From NCBI GenBank assembly GCA_020466095.1, contig CM035806.1:51561783-51625782 (forward strand): DNA of 64,000 nucleotides. The letters are read 5' to 3'. Position 1 is the first letter of the stretch. Every line of letters begins with the position of its first letter. The stretch is from Chlorops oryzae (taxonomy: Eukaryota; Arthropoda; Insecta; Diptera; Chloropidae). Under the pieces are notes generated by a model that saw nothing but the letters and a program-made list of their open reading frames with translations, was not told the origin of the DNA and did no database searches. Positions 1 to 12,492 of this stretch are shown here, one piece after another. The position numbers and the translations under genes are program-made.

Positions 1-1450
1 ATTTGTTTTGCCTAACAAAACTATCTGGCAGTTCGTTCAATGAAAAATTAATGCCGCCTAATTGTGTAATTTGAAAGCACGTTAAGTATACCTTGTGGAC
101 TCATTGAAGGCGTCACGGAACTTAAAATGAAACGTAAATATGCCTCTATAAATACAGTTTAATGTGTAGAAAAAAGAACAAATACTTATCAAAATAATAA
201 GTGGGAGATATATATAAAGGTAGGTTTATATATATAAGTATATATAGCGAGAAAGGAGAGAGCGGAGAGCGAGAGTGATTGAGATTAGGGGGCGGAAATG
301 GAAAAATTGTTCCAAATTTGTTATTCTTTTTTATTTGTGGCACACTTTTTCTTAAACATTACGAATACGGAACACCGCTAATGAAGTAATTACGACAATT
401 AATTTAATTATAAATTAAGGTCCTGCGTGACGTTTATTGTTTTCGGCATTTTCGTAGGACAACACGCACAACAAGCACAATGGAAACAAAAATTAATTGT
501 TTACAAAGGACAAAAAGTGACACAATATTTTGAGGATACTGGTGTTTGTGTGTGTGTGTGTGCGCGTGCCTGTGTGTATGAGAGTGAGTGGCCCTGTCGC
601 AAACAGTTGGGCAATTCTCTGAAAAGTACTAGTACTTTTACCAGAACAAGAAGAGCCAGTGCAATTGAGCAATTTGGATAAGTTTCCACCATAGCTATAC
701 TAGTGATAATTGGAATAATTATATGCGTTCCTTAAAGTTGAACTACAAATCAATCGGTAGCGACTGAATATAAATGATTCTTTCCATGATGTACTTAAGG
801 AAGAAGAAAAAAAAAAAATTAAAGATTCTGGTACCATTTTCCCGTAAACAGCACAAGTATTTAACTGGTGCAAATTATCCCAATTACATCCAAAAGTACT
901 TGAATAATTCTGGTCCATACTGCTCTAGGGCTTTCCTGTAGACATGTTATACTGATTTTCTACAGAGTTTTATATGGGCGAGAGTATAGAAATGAACTAG
1001 TACTGGTGGCTTTTGCACTAGTAAAGTGCTAGTACAGCACTAGTTGAAATTTCTGCAGGGTGGGTTAACGAATTGTTGAATAATTTTGAAGTGTGGAATA
1101 TTTTTCTACGTCATTCATGAAGTGGTGGTGGTGGTGGTGGTCTTGACCGTAGAATTATCTTACGAAAAAGGATTTTTGTTGTTGTTGTTGCTATAAATAT
1201 TAATTTTTATTTTTATGCTGTTTAAAAATTGCTGGTCAATCAATCCTGAGAATGAAGTAATCGAACATACTTAATTGAGTACCTAAAAGTATGCGTGTAA
1301 AAACGTTTCAATATTTTCGAGTCCGTTCGTTTTTCAACATACATACATATGTATGTATGTATGTATGTGTATTTCAACTCAGTTTTAGATAGGTCGGTTT
1401 TTAAGTTTTGCGAATCTTCTTAAAGCTGCAATTAAGATTTCAAATATAAA
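1..1450. other. Non-coding, AT-rich flank with microsatellites
   Basis: No open frame here looks like a gene; the short frames are low-complexity. It holds a (GT)n tract at about 546-564, (TGG)n at about 1121-1140, (TTG)n near 1174-1191 and an ACAT/ATGT palindromic tract at about 1338-1368. Between about 610 and 1060 ACTAGTAC-type palindromes recur, which looks like a worn short transposon, but I could not define its ends. Confidence 0.6.
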
Positions 1451-1651
1451 CAGCCCGATTCGGAATATTCCCGGGTAACGAATTCCCGGGGAATTTACTT
1501 TTCTTCTTTCTTAACATATTTGGGGCAAGAAACTTGATGGCGAATGGATATTTGACCCATTCTCATAATTTGCCTTACCCTATCTATTTAAAAATCGAGA
1601 ACTTTAGTCCCGAGGAAAGTAAATTCCCCGGGAATATTCAGAATCGGGCTG
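1451..1651. mobile_element. Short TIR element (hAT-like MITE)
   Basis: About 200 bp bounded by inverted copies of CAGCCCGATTC..GAATATTCCCGGG. The right end reads back as the same sequence with one or two changes. The CAG start and CCCGGG-rich subterminal repeats resemble hAT MITEs. No convincing target duplication is seen, so the superfamily is tentative. Confidence 0.65.
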
Positions 1652-1686
1652 AAAGCGTTCTATAAATATATTTACATATAAATATT

Positions 1687-2060
1687 TTTGTACCCAGCTG
1701 AAGCAGGGCTCATTAGTTCTGTGCAAATCATGTAACAGATAGAACCAAGATCCCTAGATATAGACAAATACGTATATAGGTACAGTGCAAGAAGCTTTAC
1801 TTTATATTCTTGGTAATGATCGAAAACTGGATCGATTTAGATGTGTCCGTCTGTCCGTCCGTCCGTCTGTGGCCGGATCTCTTGCCAAGAGGCTGGACCA
1901 ATCACGTCAAAATTTGGCACACAGCTGCGTACGCCTCAAATTGATGCACGCTTTTTCTTCCAAAAAATGTTTCCTGTGAGTATTGCCTTCTCATCGATTC
2001 GAACTCCCTTAACTGGCCTTCAATTTCTTGTTGTTCCTTTTTCACAAAATTAAGTGTCTC
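1687..2060 (+). mobile_element. DINE-1/Helentron-like repeat, partial
   Basis: Shows the marks of this family: a TTTTTGTACCCAGC start, a TTCTTG..GATC..ATCGATTTAGA block, a GTCCGTCTGTCCGT tract at about 1845-1872, then TGGACCAATCA and AATTTGGCACACA. Other copies in the window share these blocks in order. The 3' half is absent or diverged. Confidence 0.7.
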
Positions 2061-2388
2061 TGAAACAAACATTGACAGGTACAATATTGACGTCTATCCA
2101 TTTAAAAAAAAAAAAAAAAAATTTTTTTTTTAAATATATTTGTATATTTATGGGATACTTCATTAAAGTCGGCATCACGCATACAACGCCCAACCAATTA
2201 CCTCCATTTTCCTTTTTAAATTCGCTGACCTTTAAAATAGAAAAATAATAATTCAAATTATTATCATTTGTGCATCCTGTTGCCGCTATCAGTCTGACAT
2301 CAGGCATAGCAATTCCCGGCATTTGAATAGGGTATATAAATAAACAAGATAAAGATGAGCTACTGAGGTGATCATCTGCCTGCAGTAT

Positions 2389-3250
2389 TTATGCGCTCAC
2401 TAAGCCACAAACATGCACACGCATGCACGCACCCATGCTCGTAGAGACGTGCAGTTGTTGTTGTTGTTGTTGTTGTTGTTTCTGCTGTTGTTTGTACTGA
2501 ATTTCATATTTTAATTGGCTCATTTTGTATTTCAATTTATTTGAAGAATACCAACCGCACACTTGTCGCTTCAACCGAAAAGGTGTGAACGTTGTTGCTG
2601 ATATTAACGCCTGGCAACGAATAGCGCACACACGTCCACAAATACGAACGTGCGTGCATGTGTGTGTGTGGTTGGCACGTATGGAGGTGTGAATATAAAT
2701 ACATATTGATATAGATATAAACATGCATATGTGAACCGTATTTAAGGGCATAGGAAGCGTATGCTTGAATACCTCTTTCCGCATTGCATTTGCCACAAAT
2801 GTCGCGCCAGCAGTGCAGCCCATACCCCACTGCATTACTGCACCAATGCAGATTCCAATGCAGCTCGTGCGAAATTGTTTTATTTGCAAATTAAACAGTT
2901 TTGTGGTTAGACGCGTTCGCCATGTTACTCTCTACTCTACTCTTCTCTCTGCAAGGTGTGTGCGTGTGTGTGCACGTGTGTGTCCGTGCATTGTGGAAGT
3001 GTATTGGTGCATTTCCGTAATTCGAAATTAATTAACGCCGCCTCGAGTTTGAGTTTCATTGCGTTTCGGTTTGTCGCTGATAAATGGGTTTGCGGATTTG
3101 AAATTTCATACCGTTCACAGCTAATTATAATGCTGCATACTTTTAGGCGCCAAAACCGAAAATCCCCAGAAAAAAATCCTTCACGTTATGCGTTAAGCCA
3201 TCGCGCCTCAAATAAATCAGTGGACATATTAAACGAATCAAATTGAACAT
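2389..3250. other. Non-coding island with TTG and GT/CA microsatellites
   Basis: Contains (TTG)n at about 2454-2480 and GT-rich tracts near 2650-2670 and 2955-2990. It is less AT-biased and freer of transposons than its surroundings. The frames crossing it are made of Gln/Cys/His/Thr runs from the microsatellites and I do not regard them as genes. It could be intronic or regulatory. Confidence 0.4.
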
Positions 3251-4204
3251 ATTTATTAAAAGAAAAATTATAAGGAGGAAAAGAAAACGGACAGAAATAT
3301 AATATATTGAATACCTATAAAGAAAATTGCACTAAGGAGTCACAATTGAAAATTTTAAACTTTTTCCAGATAATGCGAAAAACTACGAAGAAGAGATTTT
3401 CAGAAACGTATAAAACAGTGGCGACATTTCGGCTCCAGGTGAACAATTGGGCCACATTGGAGAAAATTCCGCCTCTGCCCGCTGCCCTAAATGAAAAGGC
3501 CTTTATAAAATTTGAACTATGATTTGACTCGCGGGTCTGGTTCCTCCCTCTGACCCCTTTTAAGAATTGCTTTTTAGAATTTTTTGAAAAATTAATTCTC
3601 GGAGAAATTTTTCTTTTACGAAATTATTGCTCTATTATTTTTAGTTATGACGTTTTGGGCTGATATAAAGCTAAAAAATAAAAATCACGTTCATCTATTA
3701 AAAGGTGAGAACTTTAATTTTAACTCTCTTCAAATAACACTAGTTTACCGAATGTTTTCCCGGGGCATATTAATGCAGTTTTGTTGTCGACTTAGGCGTT
3801 CTAATAACGAACAAAATAAAGGCAATGTAATAAATGAAAATTTCTAATTAGAGCCTTAAAGTATGCAACAAATTATTTTTTTTTTGATAGGGGTTCAATT
3901 TGTAATTTTCATTGTTTATTTTTCTTCAATCCCTCACTTAAAAAAATTTGACTTGGATTTACTTAATTAATTAAATGTACAGCTCAAAGCGTGAATTACT
4001 TAGCCGAATTTTGTCTGGTTGCTCTAAGAAAAAACTACCGACGGTTAGAGCTGGAGTACTATCGATGGCTGCGAGCAAATTTCAATATTAAATAAACTAT
4101 TGTATAAACGTACCTATCCTTCATCAATTTATAGCGCGCGGAAACAGAGATGGCAATTCTAGTTCATTTGAATGATGTCTCATTTTAGTTCATTCGCTCA
4201 TCTA
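3251..4204. other. AT-rich intergenic DNA
   Basis: No gene, RNA or clearly bounded repeat recognised. The segment at about 4147-4204 has an AGTTCATTTGAA motif that recurs at 5340-5395, suggesting that the foldback element between them interrupted an older repeat. Confidence 0.5.
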
Positions 4205-4209
4205 TACTG

Positions 4210-5232
4210 AGTCAAGCCACGTCAAGTGAGCACCCTTTTTTCAAAGTAGTGATGAAATAATGTTTTAATATTTTATATTAGTTGTATTTATAGCCAAATA
4301 GAATTTTGAAAGAGGATTTAAAAAAAAGTTAGTTGTAACAGTACTTTTTTGGCAATAAAACTTTTCATTTTTCTATTAAAAATGTAAATTCCTATATTTT
4401 AAAACTGTTGGTGCGTGGAAAGTGTTTGATGCAACTAAATATAATTTTGCATCCAAGTTGGGAGAAGGTTATTTTTTGAAAATAAAATTACAAAAAAACA
4501 ACAACCAGACCTGGGCAGTCGAATTACAAAATTTTTTCAATTACAATTACTTGTAATTGTAATTGGGAGAATTCAATTACAATTACAAGTAATTGTAATT
4601 GAAAAAAATCAATTACAATTACAAGTAATTGTAATTGAATTTTCCCAATAACAATTACAAGTAATTGTAATTCAAAATTTTCCAATTACAATTACAAGTA
4701 ATTGTAATTGAATATTCTTCAATTACCATTACAAGTAATTGTAATTAAGTGTGTAATTAATCACAATTTTGTAATTGGACTGCCCAGGTCTGAAAACAAC
4801 AAATTTTTTTTCATTTATTTTTAATAAACTGCACTCAATATCTCTTTTTATGAATCTAAAAAAAAATGTCACCGATCAGCTGTAGTTTCTATGCAATAAA
4901 TGTTTTTCGAACCTCTCGCAGTGCTTAACCAGTGCTTAACCATAGCACAGTACTTATAGTTAAAGCACAATTACAACCACTTGGACCTTTTTCATTTTTT
5001 TATATTTTTTTCGAACTTTAGCTGCAGGTGTTAAGAATATATCATGTAAGTTTGAAAATGGGATCTCTATTAGCTTAGGAGGTACAAAGCATTGAACATG
5101 CGTACCCAACAATTTTCCCTCAGTAAAATCTTTCAAAATTCTATTTGGTTATAAATACAACTAATATAAAATATTAAAGCATTATTTGATCACTACTTTG
5201 AAAAGAGGGTGCTCACTTGACATGGCTTGACT
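4210..5232. mobile_element. 1.02-kb long-TIR foldback element with 5-bp TSD
   Basis: Inverted arms of about 110 bp (4210-4320 and about 5125-5232) match closely, beginning AGTCAAGCC and including GTGAGCACCC and a long TTAGTTGTATTTATA block. TACTG is duplicated directly outside each end (4205-4209 and 5233-5237). It carries no coding frame and hosts another MITE at 4506-4792. Confidence 0.82.
4506..4792. mobile_element. hAT-like MITE with ATTACAAGTAAT palindrome array
   Basis: Terminal inverted repeats CAGACCTGGGCAGTC flank five or so copies of an ATTACAAGTAATTGTAATT palindromic unit. The flanking octamers ACAACAAC and AAAACAAC are an 8-bp target duplication with one change, which indicates hAT. 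It is nested in the foldback element 4210-5232. A solo end of the same family lies at about 55950-55982. Confidence 0.85.
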
Positions 5233-5559
5233 TACTGTGAAACGAACTATTGAACTAAAAAACAATTGAACTCAAGAACTATTGAACTAAAAGCACTACT
5301 GAACTAAAAAAAACTAATATACTAGATTCCTGCGAACTACGAGCAGTTCATTAGTTCGTTTGAGTGAACAGTTCATTTGAACTAGTTCGTTCTCGAAGTA
5401 CACAACTATACTTTTCACCCATAGCATACGCAGTGTGGCATGACCCCTATAATTCTCATTTGGGTTATAAAATAGGACACATTAGACTCGCAGAATTTTG
5501 CGTAAATATTTCACGATGTGGGGAGGCAAGATGTGTATTCGATGATTTTGGTAATCGAC

Positions 5560-6960
5560 AATTTGGACAAGTTCGAAAAATTCAATAATCGACAAATTCA
5601 GTTATCAATAATTTGAATTGTCGATAATTTCAATAATCGATTGTTTCAATATTCGGTTATTACAATAATCGATCATTTTGATAATGGTTTATTTCAGTAA
5701 TCGATCACTTTAATAGTCGATATTTTCAGGAATCGATTATTTCAATAATAAATTTCAAATATCGATAACTTCAATAATCGATCACTTCAATATTCGACAA
5801 TTTCAATTATCCACTATTTAATCAATCGATCATTTGAACAAGTAATCGATAATTTCAGTGATCGATAATTTGAATTATCGATATTTTTCATTAATCGATA
5901 ATTTGAATAATCGATCGTTTTAGTAATCTATAATATCAATAATCGCTCATTTCAGTATTCAGTTATTACTAAAATCGATAGTTTTGATCATTTCAATAAT
6001 TCATAACTTCAATGATCGATAACACTGTGCTACAAAAAAAAAAAAATCGAAATCACTTTTTGAGCGACCTAGCATACGTTGTAGGTCTTGATGAGTACAT
6101 CATGAAAATGTGTTTCAAAATTGTCTAACACCCCCAAATTTTCAAGTTATTGTTTAAAAACCGTTTTTCCCGTACTCCGCGCACTTAAACGATTGTCACT
6201 CCGTCAATTTTTGACCGATTTTCAATTGCTATACAGTTTTGGAAACTAGGAGCATTGTGCTTTCGAAACATATACAATTATCTATACTTCCTACAAAAAA
6301 AGTTGGATATTTATAAAAGTTATCTAAAATTTACTCATTTTTTTTCACGTTGTTTACAGTTTGACGTATTTTTTATGTAACAAATCCTAAAAAACATTCA
6401 GTTTCTTACAGTTATTATCAAAGAACATTGTATCTCGAGTAAAATATGCTATCGCTTATCAAAATCGATTGAAAAATGTTCAAGTTACAACGTTTTTTGT
6501 AAACATGAAAATTTGACGGAGTGACAATCGTTTAAGTGCGCGGAGTACGGGAAAAACGATTTTTAAACAATAACTTGAAAATTTGGGGGTGTTAGACAAT
6601 TTTGAAACACATTTTCATGATGTACTCATCAAGACCTACAACTTACACTAGGTCACTTGAAAAGTGAAAAATCACTGTAGCACTGTGTAATTTAATCAAT
6701 CGATCATTTCAAAAATCGATCATTTGAATAATCGATAAATTGAATAATCGATAGTTTTAGTAATCTATAATTTCAATAATCGCTCATTTCAATATTTAGT
6801 TATTACTAAAATCGATAGTTTTGATCATTTCAAAAATTCATAACTTCAATGATCGATAATTTAATCAATTGATAATTTCAAAAATCGATCATTTGAATAA
6901 TCGATAATTTGTATAATCGATATGTCAGATATACTGTGATTTCAATAATCGATAATATCA
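5560..6960. repeat. Degenerate AATCGATAATTTC array
   Basis: Irregular tandem units of AATCGAT plus TTTCAAT-type spacer. Longer units of roughly 150-170 bp are visible on top of this: the stretch from TTTAATCAATCGATCATTT to AACTTCAATGATCGATAA occurs before and after the inserted element 6023-6687. Related arrays occur at 28150-29120 and 42265-42530, with a shared leader (ATAATTCTCATTT .. AAGACTCGC), so all three belong to one dispersed repeat family. Confidence 0.8.
6023..6687. mobile_element. 665-bp foldback MITE with TAA TSD (PIF/Harbinger-like)
   Basis: Long inverted arms: GTAGGTCTTGATGAGTACAT.. on the left is mirrored at about 6620-6640, and the CACTCCGTCAA/TTGACGGAGTG segments pair further in. 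Ends read CACTGTGCTAC and GTAGCACTGTG. TAA is present on both sides (6020-6022 and 6688-6690). It interrupts the AATCGAT array. A matching uninterrupted array segment at about 6841-6861 acts as an empty site. Confidence 0.82.
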
Positions 6961-8125
6961 ATATTCGGTAATTTCAATATGTAATAATTTCATTATTTAA
7001 ACGTTATTGCCTACAGTCGGCTATTTCCGTCTTACGTCTGTTGTTGAACCTGTTCGTTTTGATTTTATTTTATATATTTTTAAATATTTTATTCATGTCC
7101 TGCGATATTGAGGAATCTTGGTGATAATTGCTGTCGCTATTAAGAGTGAGGGTGAAATTCTAAATAGAATCTACTGATCATTATATGGAAGACAAGCTAC
7201 GCTAACCAAAGCTGAAGTGATTTCGAAGCTTTTGGAAGTTTGGGTTTATTTCGAGCGTCTCGTATACACTGTATTTTTAAGGGGCTTTCGGATACATTAT
7301 TACTGATCCATGAGTTCGATCAATATACGGCCCGTGGCATTGATGCATACGAACCTATATTGTGCCATGAGATACAGGCCAAAAGCAAATACGTTAAGGG
7401 TATAGCAGTACAGGCATAGCAATTTTGCCTCCGACGTCGATTTCGACCAACGTTTTTTTGCTGTTTAGGTCAATGCATTAAATTTGATTTGCGCCGATTT
7501 TGGGCTCTCTATATCGTATAGTCGTTGAAAGAAGTATTTTCATTTTAGAGCAATCCTAAAAAAAATCATATCTCAGATAATTATGAAAATAGAATGATGA
7601 TTCAAAAGCCCAAAGAAATAAAAATTAAGATTAAAAAAAAAAACTATAAAATTATTTATCAGGCGATTCATCCAAAACCAATACATACCTACTTTTGTGT
7701 AACGATATTTTTAATGATGATATTTTGTCGTTCCGTAAGGTACGTACCACCTTTCGCAAAATGCACGAAAATGGACAATTGCGTCAAGACTAAATATAGT
7801 AAGTTTCATTACGCTCAGCCAGGTGCAACATCCTTAAAAATGACAAAACTAAAATAATATGTTGCATAATTCTTGGGTATGCTCATGATTGATATGGATC
7901 AATATGATCTTTCGTTATGGTCAAATCAGGTGCGTTTTGTTAGAAATAACAAAGAAGATTGAAAGATCGTTAATCCTTAATCGAACAGAAAAATCTAACC
8001 GAAACTTTTCATCAATAGAACTTGGCAAAGTTCAGAATCCAGCTGTAAATGAGTATAGATGCGAGGATATTTTGAAGAACGAATTCTCAATATCCGAAAT
8101 ATTTTTAATATTTATTTACTTACTT
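6961..8125. other. Non-coding DNA with a possible worn coding fragment at 7190-7430
   Basis: Between about 7190 and 7430 two overlapping frames look protein-like: one includes TLTKAEVISKLLEVW, then a shift leads to LIHEFDQYTARGIDAYEPI. This could be a frameshifted remnant of a gene or transposon; I do not recognise a family. The rest is AT-rich without recognised features. Confidence 0.3.
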
Positions 8126-8390
8126 ACTTGTGGCTCAGGAATAGCGTACGGGATGCGTGCTATGATCTTGATCCCAGGGTCCGATGTTCGACTCCCGGCA
8201 CAGGCGAAACGGAGTGTAATGTTCCAAGCCTAGCGCTGGTTTTTCAAAAAATCGCATGTTAGGGGCACACTACATAAAAAAGACGTAGACTCACACAAAC
8301 ACAAGAATAACCTTCTTGGTATCACAATGGACCGATTGACGGCCTAAGTGGCAGCCACGTGAACCTACTTACGTACATACTTACTTTTAA
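8126..8390 (+). mobile_element. tRNA-derived SINE, family 1
   Basis: Begins TGGCTCAGGAATAGCGTACG, with a box-B-like GATGTTCGACTCCCGG. The tail GGCAGCCACGTGAACCTACT is followed by TACATACTTACTT. A second copy with clean duplications lies at 21964-22198. It is a SINE rather than a functional tRNA because no complete cloverleaf forms and the body continues well past tRNA length. Confidence 0.75.
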
Positions 8391-11073
8391 ATTGAAGTAT
8401 TTCATGATGTCGCGGCCCCATACACTAAAATATCTTTTCGAATATTTCGTGTCCAGTAAGAATCGAACACACATGCTCTACTGTCTCAGCACGCAGCCTA
8501 CACACTCAGATTTCTCTACATGATCTGGCTTCAATAAGGAAACAATTCTTTGCACTTAAAAAAGAAAACAATTTAAATATAAAAATGCCACAAAATGAAA
8601 ACATCAAAGAACCTCTTCCTCAAAAACTTGATTGACCCAAAAAAAAGAATACGAAACAACAAAACCTCGAAATGTACAACCATTTGACATTCGATATCCT
8701 CCTCGAAAATCCTTGTGTTGTGTTGTTTTAAATTTTCGTTCGTTCCTTTAGAAAAAGCTTGCAACGTTTCCATTGATCAATGATAATGTCTTGTCAATCG
8801 AACAACTGTTGTTCCATGAAGTTCCACATAGTTGGCTTAAGCTTCTTCTACTCTTCAAATCGAAAGACTCTCGAAAGAACCTCGTCTATTCCACGGAAAA
8901 CTCTCTTTCTCGCTGCCGGCGCACTCGAAAAAAGAAGAGAACACATTCGGTTTTCTTTTCCGACGGAAGCTTGGCAGCATAAAACTGTGTGTCTCTTTTT
9001 TCACGAAAAACTCTGAGCCATTATGAGAGAAAAAATCTTTGCTTGCTACCCGCTCGTGTGGGCTCCGCAACACTTGTGCTTAGACCATCCATCCGAAAGC
9101 CGGTTGGAGCAACAGTTTATCGTTTTTCTCTGTTTTCCCGCTGGCACACTTGTTTTTCGTTGTTCCTTTAGGCACCATCATCGTTTAAATGAGTGTGTAA
9201 AAACGAAAAACCAAAAAACCAAAAAAAATGAAAAATGAAAAAAGAGAGAGAGAGAGAGCGAGCGAGCCAGCGAGCCAGCGAGAAAATTTTTGGTCACTGC
9301 TGCCGACGTAGTCGCAGCTGCCGCTGATGTCACCAGAGCTTCTGGTATGTGCGTTTTTCTTGTTGCTGCTGCCGCTGCTGCTGCTGGTTGTGCTGGCGCT
9401 GTTGACTGCAGCCAGCTGCAAAAAGTGCGCTGAAAAAATTTCCCGCTTTTTTTTCTTCTCAGTGGGTCTCTCTCGCAGCCTAGTCGTCGTTGTTTTATCT
9501 GGGGTTCATTTTGTGCTACTATTCGTAAACAAATTTTGTGATTGGTCGTTGGGGTCTTGGCGCTGAATTGAGCTGGGCGGGAGTACATCGTCACAATGGG
9601 TATGCGAGTGTGTAGTGTTCTTCTATACTTGACGCGTAGTTTTTCCCCAATTTTCCACATCACATACATTCGGAGTGTGTGTTTGTTTATATGGCCGCAT
9701 GTGTGTGCATGTGTGTGCACCTTATTAACGCATGTGTGCTCTGCTATGCCGCAACAACAAAATTTAACTGGCACACATGAATGACACACATGGGTGTGCG
9801 TGTCAGTGTGTGACGTTTTGGGTTGGGTTTTAGTGTACAATGCGTTTGCATTGCACATTGAGTAGTGTGGGGTTGGGGGCGGTGGGCGGTGGATGGGGGA
9901 TGGGGGGCGGACTAAGCAAATAATTCTATTTTTCCTAACGATTATAATTCGTTTTTATTTTCTTCGGTTTTTTTTTTTTTTTTTCCCTTTTGTCAGATGT
10001 GTGGAAAATGTATGTAGAAGATTGCTTTTAAATGCGAATGGCAAATAATGAGTAGGTACAGCTCTCGGCGGCGTTGCTATCTCTTTCGTCCTTTGAAGTT
10101 TTGTTGCTTTTCGGTCGAGCGTGTTGGGTTTTGAGAACGATTTGTTAATTCGATGCCGTGGTTTTTCATATTAATTATACAATAGCGGCGGCATAGACTA
10201 AGAGATGGTATGAAATTAGTTTTGAGTGGGGCGTGTCACCATTTGGGCTGAGATATTCAAGGAGGTGGACTGCAAAGATGTTGGCGTTCTAGTTCGAGTT
10301 CATCGAAGATATCAAATAGGCAATGCAATAAGGTCGAAGTGAAAATAATATTGATCATTGGTCATCATCATACACACCATAGTCAATCTAGATGAGATGT
10401 GAGCATATTGTAGAAAATTCTTTCAATCTTTTATTTTCTGTTTTTAATTCTTTTATTCCGAAGTATTGATTATGAATAGAAATATTGTTGATATCAATTT
10501 GAATGTTTTTGTTTTTTCGTACATTCGAAACTCCCTTCAACGAACTTATTATGGCGAGTTTCTTTCTAAAGCGAGTCTTCTCAAGGGGCACAGCTTTTTT
10601 GCAACACTTTTAGCGCCTTTTCTTTCTCCTTGCAACAAATTCTCTCTAAAACGAATTTTGCTTTTTTTTTTTTTTTTGAAACTCGTTATACAGAGTTTCG
10701 ACTAAAAGAAATTATAGATAAGTAGATATTCGGGTTTCGTTTGATCCGTCGTCGTAGATCCTGGACCTAATTACCGAAATATGCAAGGGTGTAATTTAGG
10801 CTTTGATAAAGGTGGACGACTAATCTTTATTTGTTGCTCAAGCTTACTAGATTTTGACATATGTATGTATACATATTTGATTTTCAAGTTAATTCCGTCT
10901 TAAAGGGGCGGAGGGGGGTGACGGCCAACCATTAAATGAGCCTTTGGGAATATGCCCTAAAAAAGAATGCCAGCTTTATTTTTTTTTAGATTCTACTGGT
11001 CAAAATCTGGATCTCATTTAAACCTTTAAGACTGAAAAAAACTTTAGAAGTCTAAGATCCGATATTGCGGCCT
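8391..11073. other. Non-coding stretch with CAG/GA/GT repeats
   Basis: Holds (AG)n at about 9241-9258, imperfect GCGAGCCA repeats to 9285, GCT/CTG-rich DNA at 9360-9410, and GT tracts near 9670-9810. The long minus-strand frame across 9178-9858 is made of Thr/His and Ala/Ser runs and is probably an artefact. The segment 8900-10200 is richer in GC and free of recognisable transposons, so it may be exonic UTR or regulatory DNA of a neighbouring gene; no exon can be proved. Confidence 0.4.
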
Positions 11074-11310
11074 ATCCCGGTTGGAAAGTTGCCTAGAAAA
11101 GTCTGGTGATTGGCTTGGGCCTAGTTAGATTTGCCACAATACAGATACATAAATCTATGCTGGGTCTAGACAGGCGCTGGACTTACAAATCTTAACTCGA
11201 TCAGGCTTATATTGACTCTTCTTTAGCGCTGAATAGAATCGCCACTATGTTGGCGATGACGTGAATAATCTAGACAGGGCCTATGTTATTTTCTCTAGGT
11301 AAGCCCGGAT
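11074..11310. mobile_element. Worn TIR element, ATCCCGG..GCCTAG family
   Basis: Left end ATCCCGGTTGGAAAGTTGCC and right end TTTTCTCTAGGTAAGCCCGGAT are partly inverted, with GCCTAGTTAG motifs inside. It looks like a decayed relative of the element at 14340-15901. Ends are uncertain. Confidence 0.4.
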
Positions 11311-11652
11311 AGAAAATTCTATTCTGCCGTCATCGTGGGCCTAGTTAGTGGCGCCTTTTAAGTGGCATTCTTCGAAAAAATTTAGATAGTAGGTACTTCA
11401 TTAGATTTTGCTAGTTAAAGCCCGTGTATACGTGATTTTATTCCCTGAGAGAGAAAATTCGAGACAAAAATTTTTTTATAATTCTCACTTAGTTTAAATT
11501 CGTGGAATAATATAAAGTGCTTGGTTTGCGTGTTGAACGTCAGCTTTGCGCATAGGCGGTATCGTAACCAACGAGGTGCTACGGAGGTGCATTGCTAGTT
11601 GAAAACTTTAACCAGTACCCCGCCATGGGGACGTGAAAATAAATCTTTATCC

Positions 11653-12303
11653 TAGGGATGGGCTAAATGGGAAAATACATCGATATATATCGTAACGATT
11701 TATTTAAAAAGCATCGAAATTGAAACGATACTATCGGGGGAGATATATCGAGTTTTCGATATATCGACATTATAAATACTAATTAGAAATTACTATTGTA
11801 CTAAAATACAGTACAGTGTACCTTCTGCTTAAAGAGATCCCTCCTAAGCGGACACTACTCTAAACTGACAGAGTTCAGGAATTTTCTAGTGCTCCTACTT
11901 CTCAAATACTTTCCTCTTAAGCGAACAAATCTGTTAAGCGGACAGATCTTTCGGTCCCGTAGGTGTTTGCTAAAGACAGAGTACACTGTACATATTTTAG
12001 ACAAAATTGGAGTGTGCAAAAGGACGTTTTCGAGCTCTCAGATGGAATGATAAGATATGATACGATAAGATAAGACATGAACGATTAAAATGCCGCTTTA
12101 TATCCAAGAGAAATACGTGTGAAACACAGGTTTACAACGATAGACATATATAAAATATCGCTTTCGATGTCGGGAAAAGTATATCGATGTACGATATATC
12201 GCCGCGCAAAAATATCAGTATAAAATTCCGATATATCGTATCGATATATCGATATCGTAAAATATCGATGTTTTGATATATCGATGTTTTTTTCCCATCC
12301 CTA
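11653..12303. mobile_element. hAT-like MITE with ATCGATATAT arrays, perfect 8-bp TSD
   Basis: Terminal repeats TAGGGATGGG (Ac-type start) sit inside an exact 8-bp duplication CTTTATCC (11645-11652 and 12304-12311). The subterminal regions are dense in CGATATATCGAT palindromes. There is no coding capacity. A pogo-like MITE is nested at 11814-11988. Confidence 0.92.
11814..11988. mobile_element. pogo/Tigger-like MITE
   Basis: Ends CAGTGTACCTTCTGCTTAA and GAGTACACTG are inverted and flanked by TA on both sides. Internal CTTAAGCGGACA motifs match those of the copy at 48769-48973. Nested in the hAT MITE 11653-12303. Confidence 0.8.
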
Positions 12304-12492
12304 CTTTATCCTAAAACGAAAATATTACCATGGGGATGGATTGGTAGACCTAGAAATGTCCTAGACGGAAATTACTAACTGGGCCCACCCTAACCAGAGC
12401 ATTAAAAAATTACCCAAAGTCCTGGCTAGACTTTACCGGACAGGCTCAATATATAAACTAGGCAAATGTAGTCAGGGTCCTTACAATATCTA

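Noticed and set aside
2389..2889. 166-codon minus-strand frame with a Gln run
   Set aside because: Driven by (TTG)n and GT tracts; no recognisable domain.
9178..9858. 226-codon minus-strand frame
   Set aside because: Composition follows CA/GT, CTG and GA microsatellites (Thr/His, Ala, Ser/Leu runs); no domain or splice context supports a gene.
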